A stretch of DNA of 64,000 nt, taken from Achaetomiella virescens. Its lineage: Eukaryota > Ascomycota > Sordariomycetes > Sordariales > Chaetomiaceae. The translations under genes and the position numbers were made by a program. Below, one piece after another: positions 35,691 through 46,744 of the stretch; the first letter of the stretch is position 1; every line of letters starts with the position of its first letter. Below the pieces are notes generated by a model. That model ran no database searches. It saw nothing but the letters and a program-made list of their open reading frames with translations, and had not been told where the DNA came from. Location: assembly GCA_031001845.1 (NCBI GenBank), contig JARNGD010000085.1:1-64000 (forward strand), written 5' to 3'.

Positions 35691-36065
35691 ATGTGCCAAT
35701 CAGTGACATACCCCGCCCCGTTTATCTGCAAATACTGCGGCGCCGACCTGCCGTAGGAAGGAAAATCCAAAGGAAATCATCTGCCCAAGGGCAGCCGCAA
35801 ACGGCGGCTTCGGAAAGTGCGGCGGGTGGCTAAAGAGATGGGTAAGCTGAGCGATGTGCACAACATGAAAAAGTGTAAGGCTTTGGCAGAGGCGAGAGCC
35901 GAGGCGAGAATGAAGGAAGAGGAGGAGAAAAGAAAGCAGCAGAAGGAGGAGAAAAGGCTTAGGATGAAGGCAATAGAGAAGGAGGAGAAGAGAAAGCGAG
36001 AGCAGATGGAGGAAGAGAGGGAAATTAGGGAGGAGGCAAAGAAAGAGAAGAAAAGGGAGAACTGA
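35691..36065 (+). CDS. Small charged coiled-coil protein, frame interrupted by one TAG
   Basis: Not a family I recognise. The ATG at 35691 opens MCQSVTYPAPFICKYCGADL-P, with a CxxC pair (CKYC), then TAG at 35754. The same frame then continues without another stop for 102 codons to TGA at 36063. The second part begins EGKSKGNHLPKGSRKRRLRK and becomes a long Glu/Lys/Arg helix (EEEEKRKQQKEEKRL...), probably a coiled coil. If the TAG were sense the protein would be 124 residues. Alternatives are an intron too short to define, a start at the internal Met at 35838, or a pseudogene. Confidence 0.45.
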
Positions 36066-36650
36066 AAAGACGAAGGTAACAACTCAAATGCCTTGTAGTT
36101 ATCTTTGAAGCCATCTGAGCTGCCGACCGCAAATATCCAACAATGCACTGATATTCAACCTTCTCTGACCACTGGTCCATGAGATGTCTTTTCGCGTATC
36201 AATCATGTTCCTGTCCCCTAGCCGAAACTGAGGAGGGCACAGAGTGCGAATGAAGCATCTCCAGAGCGCGGCGCGCTGGAGGCCTCCTCAGCAGAAGAAG
36301 CGAGCCAGGAAGTTGCCTAGAGGGTTTGCTCAAAAAGTCACCTGCTGCTGGCCGCAGCGAGGCCACCCAAATCGAGGCCTTGATTATTATTTGTCTGTTT
36401 GGCGTGCAAATATCGGTAGGCAGTTATGCGTATAGCCCCACAACGAAGCGAGCGGCCACCCACAGTACGCAGCGCATAGCTATGCAAAGGCTTGATGTTT
36501 GCTTGGTCCGGCCGGGGGTCCACGAGCGGGGAAGAGGGGCAGTGCATGATCATTAGGTACCATACATAGATGTCTGGGAGAGTGCATCCCACTTCAGATA
36601 TCACTGGTACCGTACTATAGCTGACTTTCCTCCGTCATCATCAGTCTCAG

Positions 36651-36691
<41 letters not shown>

Positions 36692-36703
36692 CCTCTCAGC
36701 AGC
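36066..36703. other. Leader/intergenic region with a 38-T homopolymer
   Basis: About 640 bp with no gene. A run of 38 T occupies 36654-36691, followed by CCTCTCAG|CAGC and the ATG at 36704. This makes a strong-looking 3' splice site, so the tract may be the pyrimidine tract of a 5'-UTR intron. Confidence 0.55.
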
Positions 36704-37951
36704 ATGACAGTCTCCACGATCTACGTATATAGGGACGATTTCAGCGATGGCAACGAGTTGGAGAGAAAGGAGGAGCCGCAGGCAGTTGCCGACAGCCTCC
36801 ACTTGTTGTACAAGCAAGGAGTGCCGTTCTTCAGCAAGAGCACTTTCCGAGAGATCGTTCGCCAGCTGGAACACTACCGCGCCAATCCCTGCCCTCCCCC
36901 CTGCGAGGACAACTCGGATCTGGACCAAGATTGGCCCATCATATCGATCCCTGCAATCGACGGGACCGTCGTCGAGGCACGGCTGAAGACCGGGCTTGTC
37001 ACGCCTGGAGATAAGAAAAACACGGAATTTGTCCTGTACGTACAGACTCGAGAGATCATCTCAGCAAGCTGCGGCTTTGTTAACCTGTATCGAAACTTAA
37101 CCTGTTGCAGGATGAGCCCTTATCTCCATTATCGGTCGTTCCAACAGCTTCGCAATGACATCCTTACGTCCTCTGTTTCTCCCGAATGGGCGTACTGTCC
37201 CACGCGGCTTACCTATCCCATGAAGCGGCGCCGCACCCACACCGGCAAGTTCCTGGACTCTTTCAAGCGCGAAGCCCCCAGGCAGTCCTGGACGCTTTCC
37301 AGCTCGGCGTCAGCCAGTGGGAAGCAGTCCGGATTACAGACGCCTCCGGGAGTTGCTCGACGCCGTGTTGCCGCCGAGAGTCAACAAAATCGTCGCCTTC
37401 GCCTGCTTCACTATGACGGTAAAGAGCGAGCAACTGCGTACCGTATTCCAGCATACCATGGTTCTGACCATGCTGAACATTCTCCAAAGGCGGCGACTTG
37501 ATGAGCGGCAGCCCGAGATCCAATGCTTCGCTCAGGATCCATTTTACACCGACACTGACGAGGAGATCCTGGGCCAAGCCGGCGTCACTGTGGTGCAGGA
37601 TCCGCGAGGCTTTTTGGAGGTTGATGACCAGACCGTAGTCATTTCGTTCTCGCCAGACGCTCCCATCAGACAAAAATCGCAGACATAGCCCGGCCGGCTG
37701 TCTTGATTTGGGATAGGGTGACGGGCGAAGATAACGACGCTGAGTGTTAGTGAGTAAACTCAGTGCCTATTCACCCTCCCTCAGTCGGCTCGAGGATTGT
37801 CCAAGTCTAGGAACTAACGATCACATTGTATAGCTCAGATCCCGAGTCTCCTCGTTTGTGGACCATGATCCAGAACCACTACGACGCAGTCACCAACCTC
37901 GAATCTGGGGAAATGTTTGGTGATGCGGTTGTCTATATCCGCCGTGAGTAG
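36704..37951 (+). CDS. SRR1-like domain protein
   Basis: Member of the fungal SRR1-like family. The founding SRR1 is a plant clock/light-signalling protein; the fungal role is unknown. It starts MTVSTIYVYRDDFSDGNELE. After an intron (GTACGT at about 37035 to TTGCAG at 37110) it reads MSPYLHYRSFQQLRNDIL. The SRR1 core follows: VNKIVAFACFTMTVKSEQLR (about 37382-37440), QHTMVLTMLNIL, CFAQDPFYTDTDEEILGQAG, VVQDPRGFLEVDDQTVVISF (about 37590-37650), then IADIARPAVLIWDRVTGED. A second intron ends at about 37833 before SDPESPRLWTMIQNHYDAV, and the protein ends VVYIRRE at 37951. Frame breaks at about 37290-37350 and about 37676 (short A run) look like single-base errors. Confidence 0.75.
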
Positions 37952-38049
37952 CCGAGCAGCTTAGTTGCGCCTAGGCGGTACCCAGGGGATTTGCTATTTT
38001 CAGGCCACTTAATGGCATCCGAGCACTACCCAAAGTTTTTGTGGTTCCG

Positions 38050-38590
38050 TAATCTGAAGCTATAACGGCTGTCTGATTGTAAAATGGTTGATCCAAATGA
38101 AATAGCGGCCATCCCAGGCTTGGCCGCCGGCCTCGCAGTGTGCCTGCTTCAGCTCCTTATACTTTTCCACCTCACGCAAACCATCCGGCAGTAAGCGTGA
38201 TATCAGGTCGTCCAGCAACACCTCCACAGTTGCAGGCTCCCGCGCAAGCTTGCTCTACGAGGACAAGTGCGGCATCGCTCGGGAACCCCAGTAGCCGCGC
38301 CGCCTCATCGCGGAGCACGGTGACCTCGTGGAAAATAGATATGTTCCCGTCGCACCCGTTTGCGTGGGCTAAGTAGATGGGATTGCGCGTCTCCGGGTTG
38401 GTGACAAAGCGTAAGATGGGCCGCTTTGGACTGCGAAATGTAGCAAAGACTTTGCCTTCCTTGATGCCGGATCCCTTGTCCATGCTGGATAGGACCGAGT
38501 CTGGCAGTCCAGGCTCTGTGCGGCCACGCAAAGGCTCCCGCGTAGGCGAGGCTGGTATCGCTAGATGGAGCTTTTTGAGCTCTTTTTAAT
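38050..38590 (-). pseudogene. Middle part of an M3A metallopeptidase, complementary to 33040-34180
   Basis: Minus strand reads EGKVFATFRSPKRPILRFVT (about 38450), NPETRNPIYLAHANGCDGNI, HEVTVLRDEAARLLGFPSDA (about 38335-38280), then, after a one-base shift, PATVEVLLDDLISRLLPDGL, LREVEKYKELKQA and QAWDGRYF. This is the helical middle of thimet-oligopeptidase-like enzymes. It stops just before the position at which the plus-strand fragment at 33040 begins, with no overlap that I can see. Nothing N-terminal to about residue 200 of the family is found upstream; the dispersed repeat copy 2 starts there instead. Confidence 0.7.
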
Positions 38591-38659
38591 GATGCCAGTT
38601 TTGTCGATTTTGGTGAGGTTTCGGCTGAGATGCAAGAGAGCCGAAAGTTTTTTTAAATG

Positions 38660-39103
38660 TTCATGAAAAAGATAGAATAGATCGAAAGCATTTGTCAGGA
38701 AATACAAGGTATCCAAGGTACTAGGGCAATTTGCCAGCCCGGACCAGATTGCTGGGGTGATTTTGAAGTATTTGACGTGGGCACAATGACGGAACGGCGG
38801 ATGGCAGTCGAATATACTTAAGTAAGGTTGTAGTGGCCCCTAAAATACAGGCTAATGATGGCAATATATTGGATTAGAACTATGGTAACGTAGGTGTTTA
38901 AATAGTTCAAAATCTGGCGAGCAACATGCCAGGAACCAACCATATAAGGCGGCCAGATGGTGCCTCATAGGCAAGCAAGGACGAATCAGAGTATGCAAGG
39001 ATGCATGACCTGCTGGCGGATTGTGGCACGAGGCGCACAGGGTCGTTCAATGGCGACGTCGACCATCAGTGACCAAGAGCGTGGTTAAGAATCTGGCATG
39101 TAT
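38660..39103 (+). repeat. Dispersed repeat, copy 2
   Basis: Same orientation as copy 1 (31764-32190) and alignable throughout. Relative to copy 1 it has many C-to-T and G-to-A changes (for example ATAGATCG for ATGGATCG, GCGGATTGTGG for GCGGGTTGCGG) and is more AT-rich. It directly abuts the M3 fragment. Confidence 0.85.
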
Positions 39104-39479
39104 ATAGTCACTCATTCTGGAGTATTTGGTCAATTCTCCTGTAAGCAAACAAACAAGCAGTTGTCTATACTTACTATCGGGGCAATTGCTAATGCACTTG
39201 TCGTGAAGCTTTCCACTTTACCGCACCTCAGCCCGTTACCGTTTCAAACCTTCTGCAGTCCCTTTTGGAAGTTGGGGCTTCAAGGTTCATCACCGGTAGG
39301 TCGGGTGCGTGGCTACCTTAGTCAAATAAGCGGTTTGAGGGGCGTTAGTGATGAGGAGGATATTCGAGGAGGCAGAGACCGAGCAGAGAAAAATAGAGGG
39401 AGGAAGTCGAGAGTACGAGAAAGAGAGGTTGGAGAGAAGAGGCTCATATTTATACCCTGGGTGTGCTGGAGCCGTACAA
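39104..39479. other. Unassigned sequence next to the pogo relic
   Basis: About 375 bp. It holds a purine-rich stretch (about 39350-39430) but no protein motif. It may be further repeat or transposon flank. Confidence 0.35.
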
Positions 39480-40740
39480 GCGGACGACCTGGTATAGCGC
39501 TCTACATTATTTGGAAGGGAGCCTTTCCCGGATGCAGCGGCAGTACGTTCTATATTACAATAGAAATAGCTGAATTAGATGATTCTGCTGCCTCCTGGAA
39601 AGCGGGCGCATTATGACCAGGCTTGCTACACACCCCACAGCACCAAATCTTCGTACGAGGCCCCTTGCACTAGCACCATCCGGCTACGTTTCTTGCACCA
39701 CCTCACCGCCTATGACCCTCTGGTCTAGTAGATCGTTTGCACCTTGCATAGTAAGTGATCCTCCAAGCCGCATACGTGTTTTTTTAGCCCTCCGGCGCTT
39801 GCTTAGTGCCTCACTGGCCTTGCAGAGCGAAGAGACTTCTGCCTGAAGGAGAGCCACCTGGTGCATTATAGCTATCGTACCCTTGGCAAGCTGGTCCATA
39901 GCAGTCAACATTGAAGTTGGGGAGCTATTTTGGTGGTTAGCAATGCAAGTCTTGATGAGCGTTGACTACGCCTCGGCTTCTCGAGGGTTGTTTAGTGTCT
40001 AGAAGACCTAGGGTTGCATAGCGCCAGGCAAAAACTACTAGCCAATAATCCTTGGATCCTCGTATTTAGCCCTCTAGTAGTCGTATCTACACGCATAACG
40101 CGTACAGAGCTCTAGCTGGCGTTTGACGAAGTTATGGGCCCGGAGTTTGCCGATAGAGGGCGCATGGCGCGCGCGCAGCAGTTGGTTGGCTATATCTTCC
40201 ACACCACGCAATCTTAGTGGAAAAGATCGCGCAGATAGCTCAGTAATATGAACAATAGCCTCCTCTTCAGAATTCATGAGCCGGCTCGAGTTGGGCGTAG
40301 TGTTGCGTCGTGCAGGTCGACCAGCGCGTCGGGTATATAGAGTTGAAGCTAGTACGTTATAAAGCTTAGCTACGGCTTCAAGCCTTACTTGCTTGTCAAG
40401 AACTAAGATGACCCTGGCTTCCTTTGAAGGACACATATTGCGTTGTAGTGAAAACTGATGTTGGGTAGAAAGATGGCGTGTTGCGCTAAGAAAGCCACGA
40501 CCCGCTTATACCCACCACTCGCTTATTGTTACGGTGGATTGGGCTCAAAGTGTAGGGGAAATTGGGGATCTGAGTATTGAGTTGAAGTTGAAGTTGTTGA
40601 AGAAGTGGAAGATGGGCGCAATGGCTACTTAATAGCCATTGCTGGCAACAAAGGCAGGCAGGGGGTCTGCGAGTGTGGAAGGTCGCCCCCACAGAAGATT
40701 GCTCTTGCAACACTTATAATATACGTTACCGTCTTGCTAA
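39480..40740 (-). mobile_element. Internally deleted pogo (Fot1-like) transposon copy
   Basis: On the minus strand the transposase start lies near 40436 (CPSKEARVILVLDKQVRLEA, VAKLYN, then AHNFVKRQLELCTRYACRYD near 40090), matching the N-terminal HTH/CENPB part of the complete element at 62084. After about 40060 it jumps directly to sequence matching the 3' end of that element (39960-39610, including ALSKRRRAKKTRMRLGG and the region equivalent to 63410-63720). The DDE catalytic part is missing. The right edge carries CACTTATAATATACGTTA (about 40723-40740), a terminal-repeat-like end. I could not find the matching left end. Confidence 0.75.
40560..40700 (-). repeat. Inverted-repeat partner of 46225-46420
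   Basis: The reverse complement of this stretch contains CAGCAATGGCTATTAAGTAG and CCATTGCGCCCATCTTCC. The plus strand at about 46293-46335 carries the same blocks with few changes. The two lie about 5.7 kb apart in opposite orientation and both adjoin pogo relics. Confidence 0.6.
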
Positions 40741-40764
40741 ACGCCTACGCCTCCCACGTATCCT

Positions 40765-40960
40765 AGTTACTCCCGTAACTTCAAGCAAGTCAATGTAACT
40801 ACCAAAGGCGCCATTCGATACGTAGCCTATATAAATACCGACATCGACCGCTATAAACTAAACCGCATCTTCTTCAACGTTATCCTAGACCAAAAGGATA
40901 TTGTCATTCTCGGGAGGCTATAGATAGACTCCGAGATGGTGACTATTTCACCCGCTTAGG
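40765..40960 (+). mobile_element. Retrotransposon (gypsy-like) polyprotein scrap
   Basis: Reads NFKQVNVTTKGAIRYVAYIN then FFNVILDQKDIVILGRL, then a stop. The spacing and the last block resemble the aspartic-protease end of Ty3/gypsy polyproteins. Only about 60 codons survive. Confidence 0.4.
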
Positions 40961-41133
40961 GGGAATTGGAACGGTGGGGCGCTGGGCGCCACTAAACAAG
41001 GATTTAAACGCACCCCGAATCAACAGTCACCCAAGAAAATGTGCCTTGCACACCGTACCTAAGGTACCTAAATTGAATCTATCCCCGGCTTCCCCAGCCG
41101 CCACGCGAGCACCTTTCCATCCGCAGCTTGACG

Positions 41134-43219
41134 ATGCCTACTTCACTCCTGGAGAATATCCCAGCCGAGCTTCTGGCTCGCGTTTGCGAATATATCGGAC
41201 TCTCGCACCGCCCCAGCCTGCGGTCCTTCGCTCTCGCCAGCAAGCGCTGCCATGCCGTCGCCAAGCGCCTGTTTTTCCACACCATCGAATTTTCGTCCAA
41301 CAGCCCGCGCCAGTTGGAGCTGGACGTCGGCGAATGTATCAGCATTCTGGAGCGCAATGCATCTTTCTCCAGTGTCCGCATTCTGCTGATTACGGGCCGC
41401 CAGGACGAGGACTCGGACGACGGTGCTCTTAGCTCGCCGGCCTACGGCGGCACCCGGTCTTGGTCTTTTGGGCTCCCGCTCAGCTTATCCGAGATCGTTG
41501 ACGGCGACAAGGACAGGCTGCAAAGCCCCGTGCCCCGCTCTACCCTCATTCCCACCCCGGTCCATGAACTGAACCCAGATATCGCCAACAGGACAGACGC
41601 GAGGGGGCAGCCGTTGGCCCGCCTCGTGCAAATGCTGCCGCGTCTGGATGACGTTTTGTACTCGGGCATCCCTCAGTTACCGCCCTACCTTCTCCGGGCG
41701 CTCCTGCAATATCAGCCGCGCTGCCGACTCCACGTTTCACTTTCGGGCCACGCAGCCTACATCTTACGAAAACGGACCCTGACGAGCTGGCTCTTGTGAC
41801 AGTACCGTGCCTTTACAGCATATGGATGTGGTACTACAACGAATCCTTGGACTACGGCGCGCCAGACTACCATGCCGACGCTATGTATAATATAGTGCGC
41901 GGTCTGGCACCAAACCTAAAAGAAGTACACTTGTTTCAGGACCGTTCGTATTCCTACGGCAATGACGGAAATTTCCAGCCTCCCCCTCTATGGAACGGCT
42001 TCACCTACGTTGGCCAGGATTTGCCCTGCGCGCCAGCCCAGCTCGAATCACTTGAACTAGGGGTCAACATGGGGAGATCTCTGGATGAGGAGGCTGTGGA
42101 CGGCTGGAGAGCAAGTACAAACCTTTCCTTCCTCCGCGCCCTGAGGATCAACCGCGTCGTCAGCTCGGGGGCGCTCCGGTGCCTTATAGGAGCCGGCAGC
42201 TTTCCGTGTTTGACAACGTTGTTGTTTATTTGCGCAAAGCGAGAAGAAGTGCGTACTACGACGACATTAAAGAGTTTATACGCTGCCTACCCCAGCTCAC
42301 CAGCCTGAAGATTATCGCATGGCCACCCAATATGTCCCTCGCCGTGGCTCTACCCAGCGGTCTGCGGGAGTTGTGGCTGCGAACGCAGGACGTGCTGGGC
42401 CAGAGCCTGGACGAAGCAGCCATCCTGGAACTGGCTGCTCGTTGCCCACGCGTCGAGACGCTGGCCCTCAAGATCCGCCGTTCTCGGGGTGACGCCGCTG
42501 AGGTTGCTCTGTACAAAGCTGTCGGCCGCTTCACGGGGCTCCGCCGCCTTGTCCTCACTCTTGACGCGTCACCTGCCCCGTGGTTCCCAGTCGCGTCTCC
42601 CGACAGATGCAGTAATCGCGCCACTGCGGCCGATTTGTCGTCTGACGAAAGGTACCTGCAGTATCTGGACGAGACGACGTACGACACTGCAATCGACCCG
42701 TCCTTTGACGAGTTTGACAGCCAGTATCTTCCCGGCAAACTGCATCCGTACCGCAACGGCCACATCCGCGATGCATTTATCAACACGGCCGTCGACGAGA
42801 CGCTCGCGCGGGCTATCTTTCGTACGGTTTGCGCCGCAAAAGCACGCGCCTACGGCGACGGCGCGGCACTCGCGCTTGAGCGCGTCATGATCCGGCCCGA
42901 AGGGGGGAATGCCTTCCCACGCCGGAGCATCATGATGCCCCCCGTCTGGAATTTGCGTCCTTATGTGGTTGCTCTCGGTCGCTGCTGGCTGCTGGAACGA
43001 GACGTGCGCGATGATGCCCGCCAAACGATTCACGCGCGGGAAATCGACAACGAGGGCCGTTTCGGGTCCGTGGTTCCAGATTGGTTTGCGAAAGCTGCGG
43101 AGAGGGAATACTCCCGCGGATTCATGCCCATTTTCCGGCGCATTTGGCCCGAGAGGCCGGGCCTATCGTCCAAGTGGTACGAGGATTGGCACAGCTGGCC
43201 CCTGGCTGAGACAACGTAA
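41134..43219 (+). CDS. F-box-like protein with leucine-rich C-terminal region
   Basis: First ATG at 41134 gives MPTSLLENIPAELLARVCEY, the usual fungal F-box opening (LPxELL-type), followed by SLRSFALASKRCHAVAKRLF. F-box proteins are substrate adaptors of SCF ubiquitin ligases; the target is unknown. The rest is a long helical/LRR-like region: YNIVRGLAPNLKEVHLF, AQLESLELGVN, SLKIIAWPPNM, LRELWLRTQDVLG, CPRVETLALKIRRS, LRRLVLTLDASPAPWF. It ends SKWYEDWHSWPLAETT at 43219. There appears to be no intron. Two frame breaks, near 41775 and 42240, split it into three frames. Both are single-base and the sequence reads on in register, so I treat it as one gene of about 690 residues. The call rests on the N-terminal motif only. 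Confidence 0.68.
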
Positions 43220-43336
43220 TCAACCACGGCTTGGGACTTATTGGACGTTGCACGTAATACAAAATTGCGCTTTATGCGCGGTGGCTTCGCACTTCCCTTC
43301 CAGTCCCTGATCATGCCTGTGAAACTCAATCCCGAC

Positions 43337-44041
43337 TTATTTCTTCATCCGCAAATGAACCCCCACGACCGGCGACGTTTGTCCATGCAGGGCCAGTGGA
43401 AGCCTTCCCTCCTGCTCGAACCTTCCAAGCTCCTCAAAACCCAGCTTGCTCAGCACGCGAAGGCTCGCCGCGTTTTGGCTGTGCGCGCTGGCCCGGACCT
43501 CGAACAGCGTACCCGGCTCCCGAGCCGTCCGCTGCTGGACGTAGGCCCCGAGAAACGCGCGCAGGCTCTCGGTGGCATACCCCTTTCCCCAGGCATTGGG
43601 GTGGAACAGATAGCCCAGCTCGACAACGGTGCCGTCGTCTGCTGGGCCAGCCGGCGCCTCCGAGGGCAGGCGGAAGGTGGACGAGAGGAGGGTGACGATC
43701 CCCAATGCTTCGGCGTCGGTGTCGGCGAGTGTCCCGCGGCGATGGGCAGCACGGCAAAGGCGATCTTGACCTGCTTGCCTGTGGCGTTGCGCGGAAGGAT
43801 CCCTGCCATCCATTGTTGGCTGTCTCCTATGGACTTGCACGGTCCACGGGAGCTATTCTCGTCAGGCACCGGCCGTACTTGATGGGGCGGCGGGCAACGG
43901 CCATGAATCGACTTACCTCCATTGCGTTGCAAGCTCGTGACTCCATATCCGGTGGAACCACTCGAGATCTTGACTGCCCACATCGTTGGTGTGCAGCTGC
44001 TTGAGTAACAAGCGCGGCGTTCGAATCTCCTCTACTTCCAT
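43337..44041 (-). CDS. GNAT-family (RimJ/RimL-type) N-acetyltransferase
   Basis: Transfers acetyl from acetyl-CoA to an amine; substrate unknown. The ATG at 44041 gives MEVEEIRTPRLLLKQLHTND, the standard opening beta strand of the family, then LEWFHRIWSHELATQW. An intron with donor GTAAGT (about 43918) and acceptor TAG (about 43862) joins W to SSRGPCKSIGDSQQWMAGIL. The acetyl-CoA loop is LGYLFHPNAWGKGYATESLR (about 43620-43560). The C-terminal NAASLRVLSKLGFEELGRF is typical, and the protein ends HLRMKK at 43337. One base is missing near 43740 between PIAAG and TLADTDAEA. It is convergent with the F-box gene, 117 bp away. Confidence 0.83.
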
Positions 44042-45616
44042 TGTGCACAGAAGACTGAGAGGAGTAGAAGACAATATATTCGCGATTGACATTTCCGGCA
44101 AGCCAGAGGTGCGTAAGCCCCCTCATCGAGCGCATGATGACCGGGCAGATATTCCCGAGAATGGGGTTACATCCAACAAACACGTCCGCACACCGCTCTT
44201 CAAGCCCGGTACAAGTCCACAATCCTCCTCCCCACACTCTCCCCTCAGATACGCGCCCGCGACCGTGTCGCTCGCAAAATCCAGGGCTCTTGAAGGTGGG
44301 TACTTCTGAAGCAGGCCCCATCATAGAGAGGAGGGCAGGCAGCCCAACCCCGCCATTTCGCGGAGCACTGACTCCGAGAAAATGGGAACCCACTAGTTAG
44401 GTGGACTCGGATAATACTGCATAGACATAAATACAGTAATAAGTAGCATAGCCGCTTGCTCGAAACACCCGGAACCAATTTTGTTGACTTGTGGTTATGT
44501 CTCAAGTTGGATCAGCGCGATCCGAATCTTCAGAATAGTCATTCAGGCAGCATGATTTGGGAACAGCTCTTGTTGGCTGTGGGCGGCTGGTTCGCGAGGC
44601 TCAAAAAATCGGGCTGCAGATTCGGCGGCCTGCGTATGTGCAGCCTTGCTAATTGAGCTGCTACCGTTTTAGAATCTCGGCTCAAAGTTGAGCTACATGA
44701 CATAGATGAGGGCATACTTGCGAGAACGACATAGCTGTCGACGACTTTCATCCACATGCACGCCACCTGAAAGTCGCATTCGCCAGCGTAAGCAGGCCCG
44801 CGAGTTCTTACGCATGTATGAGCCTGCTCACGAAGACGACACTACAGAAGAGACACTCAAAACTTAGCATTTGAAAAGCCACTGCATTTGGCGACGTATT
44901 TCCAACCCCGTCCAGCGCAGCGAAGAAAAGCGCCGATGGGATCTTTCCGGAGTCTGGCCCGAAGGAAGCATATGACTGCGCCGGGCCGAATCAAAGCCCG
45001 GGTGGGCGTGACGGCCGCCGAGCGACTCTCACTTGGACGAACGAGAGTCCACAGCGGCTGTCCAGCCGGGGTCGGCTAGTCAACCCGAAGTTGCGTTGCA
45101 TACCCATGCTCGCGAGCACAAGGACGACTGCGGCGTGTAGCTGGTGCTTCCAAGGCGGATGGCTAAGAGTGCGAACGGAGCAAGGTACAGGGGACTTTCT
45201 TTGTCAATAGTACAAAGTCTTGGAGACGGACTACATACGACTACGAAGACCTCGATACTGCAAATATTCTAAGCAATGCCGCAAGCCCGCAATCCAGTAC
45301 TGGATGCCTCCAGGCTTCGCCAGTTGATCCAGGTTAGCCACTTCCTTCAAAGAATCACGCACCAACGAAGTGTGACCCAGACAACGCAATACGTCGCAAA
45401 TGGACATAACGATTATCCGAGTTTGTGCGGCTATTGGTCATACGAAATTTCCCAATTGCCTTCATTGCTTCGCCCCAACAGGACAGTGCATCTACGTAAT
45501 CGGAGTCGACGTAAGCGCAGCGTCTCGAACCTCAAGAGATCAGGACGGGACTGGACGTCCAAGCAAAGCCTGTAACGGTATCAGGAGCGTATTTCAACGA
45601 TATGAAAAGAACATTG
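44042..45616. other. Intergenic, no gene recognised
   Basis: About 1.6 kb with short frames only. No introns, motifs or RNA gene recognised. Confidence 0.45.
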
Positions 45617-45990
45617 TATAACGTATATTATCAGCGAGTGAGGCACTTCCTCCACGACGCGCCACCCTTGCACTCAAGAACTACTTTTCTTTACCATCCA
45701 AGATGCCGTCAACTTCAAAAAAAAAAAAGCCAGATAGTCTTGGCTCTCCAAGTTCTTCAAAACGATGAAAATCTAAGCGTGCGAGCCGTAGCAAAGCTCT
45801 ATGGGGTCTCCAGGCAACGCCGGGCATCGATGAGCCAGCAAGCCTGCACAATGCGACAGTACGCCTAATTCAAAGAAGCTCACTTAATCAGAAGAGAGGC
45901 TATTGTTCGATACATAGTCGAGCTAACGTACATTATCAGTGGGTCGTATATATCAGCGGGTCATATAGCAGTGGTTCGTACACTCTTCCC
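45617..45990 (+). mobile_element. Pogo transposon relic (5' end and transposase N-terminus)
   Basis: Begins with TAACGTATATTATCAGCGAG at 45617, a terminal-repeat-like sequence. It continues with leader matching the complete element at 61985, then decayed transposase: IVLALQVLQNDENLSVRAVA, AKLYG, then REAIVRYIVEL after a shift. The frame carries an 11-12 A run near 45717 and stops. The rest of the element is not recognisable. Confidence 0.62.
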
Positions 45991-46224
45991 TACCCCTACA
46001 AGAGCTATTCCTAAGTGTAACATATCAACACTAGCAACCAGCTATAATTACCAAATAACGCTATCAACCATATACTTGGCTTCATGCATCTGATCCTCGT
46101 TAGTCCCGGCCACTGTCTCCTCTACTTCCAACCCTGTCGACCTTATGTTCACTTAAGTCGAGCCTAATATAGGTGGAATCATGGAGTCAGTCCATCCGAA
46201 GATCAGGAGAGAGTGCCCCACGTG

Positions 46225-46420
46225 GACAATATGTTGCAAAGAGGTCTTTGACCTCCCACACTTACAGAACGCTCCGCCTGCCTCTGTTGCCCGCAATGAC
46301 TATTAAGCAGCCATTGCGCCCATCTTCCACTTCTTCCACAACTTCAACTCAACACAATCACTTCCATAAACAACAACACCAATCTCCCCTACGCTTGAGC
46401 CCATCCCCGTAGCACAATAT
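46225..46420 (+). repeat. Inverted-repeat partner of 40560-40700
   Basis: Carries GCAATGACTATTAAGCAGCC, CATTGCGCCCATCTTCC and CTCCCCTACGCTTGAGCCCA, each with a near match on the opposite strand at 40700-40550. Probably part of a pogo-family relic, since both copies adjoin one. 45990-46744 otherwise contains no gene that I can see. Confidence 0.55.
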
Positions 46421-46744
46421 TTAGGAAGAACGACGGTGGTGCTTCGGAATAAAATACGGCCAGCCCGATGAGTACGTTTCCGCACGTCACATATCCTTCG
46501 CTGTGGCAGACCCTTGTCAAGACTGGATATGCACTTCATCGGGGTTACGGCGCTAGGATTTATTTCTCGATCTCTATCCCAAGGGCACGAAGGGTCGAGC
46601 GAGGGACATCGGGGAGGCGAGACTATTACTGGGTATTTACTGACAAAAGAAGTCGATAGTTCTTTGTAGAGAGTTCATGTAGCTAAATAGCATAGTATCT
46701 AACCCATCAACTTCTGGTACTCTATCATCGCGGCCCCCACAAAT

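Noticed and set aside
35777..36148. Minus-strand Ser/Phe-rich frame
   Set aside because: Antisense of the Glu/Lys-rich coiled-coil frame at 35691-36065.
36654..36691. Poly-T as the tail of a LINE-type insertion on the minus strand
   Set aside because: The sequence that would precede the tail is the SRR1-like gene in antisense, with no reverse-transcriptase remains; a splice-site pyrimidine tract fits better.
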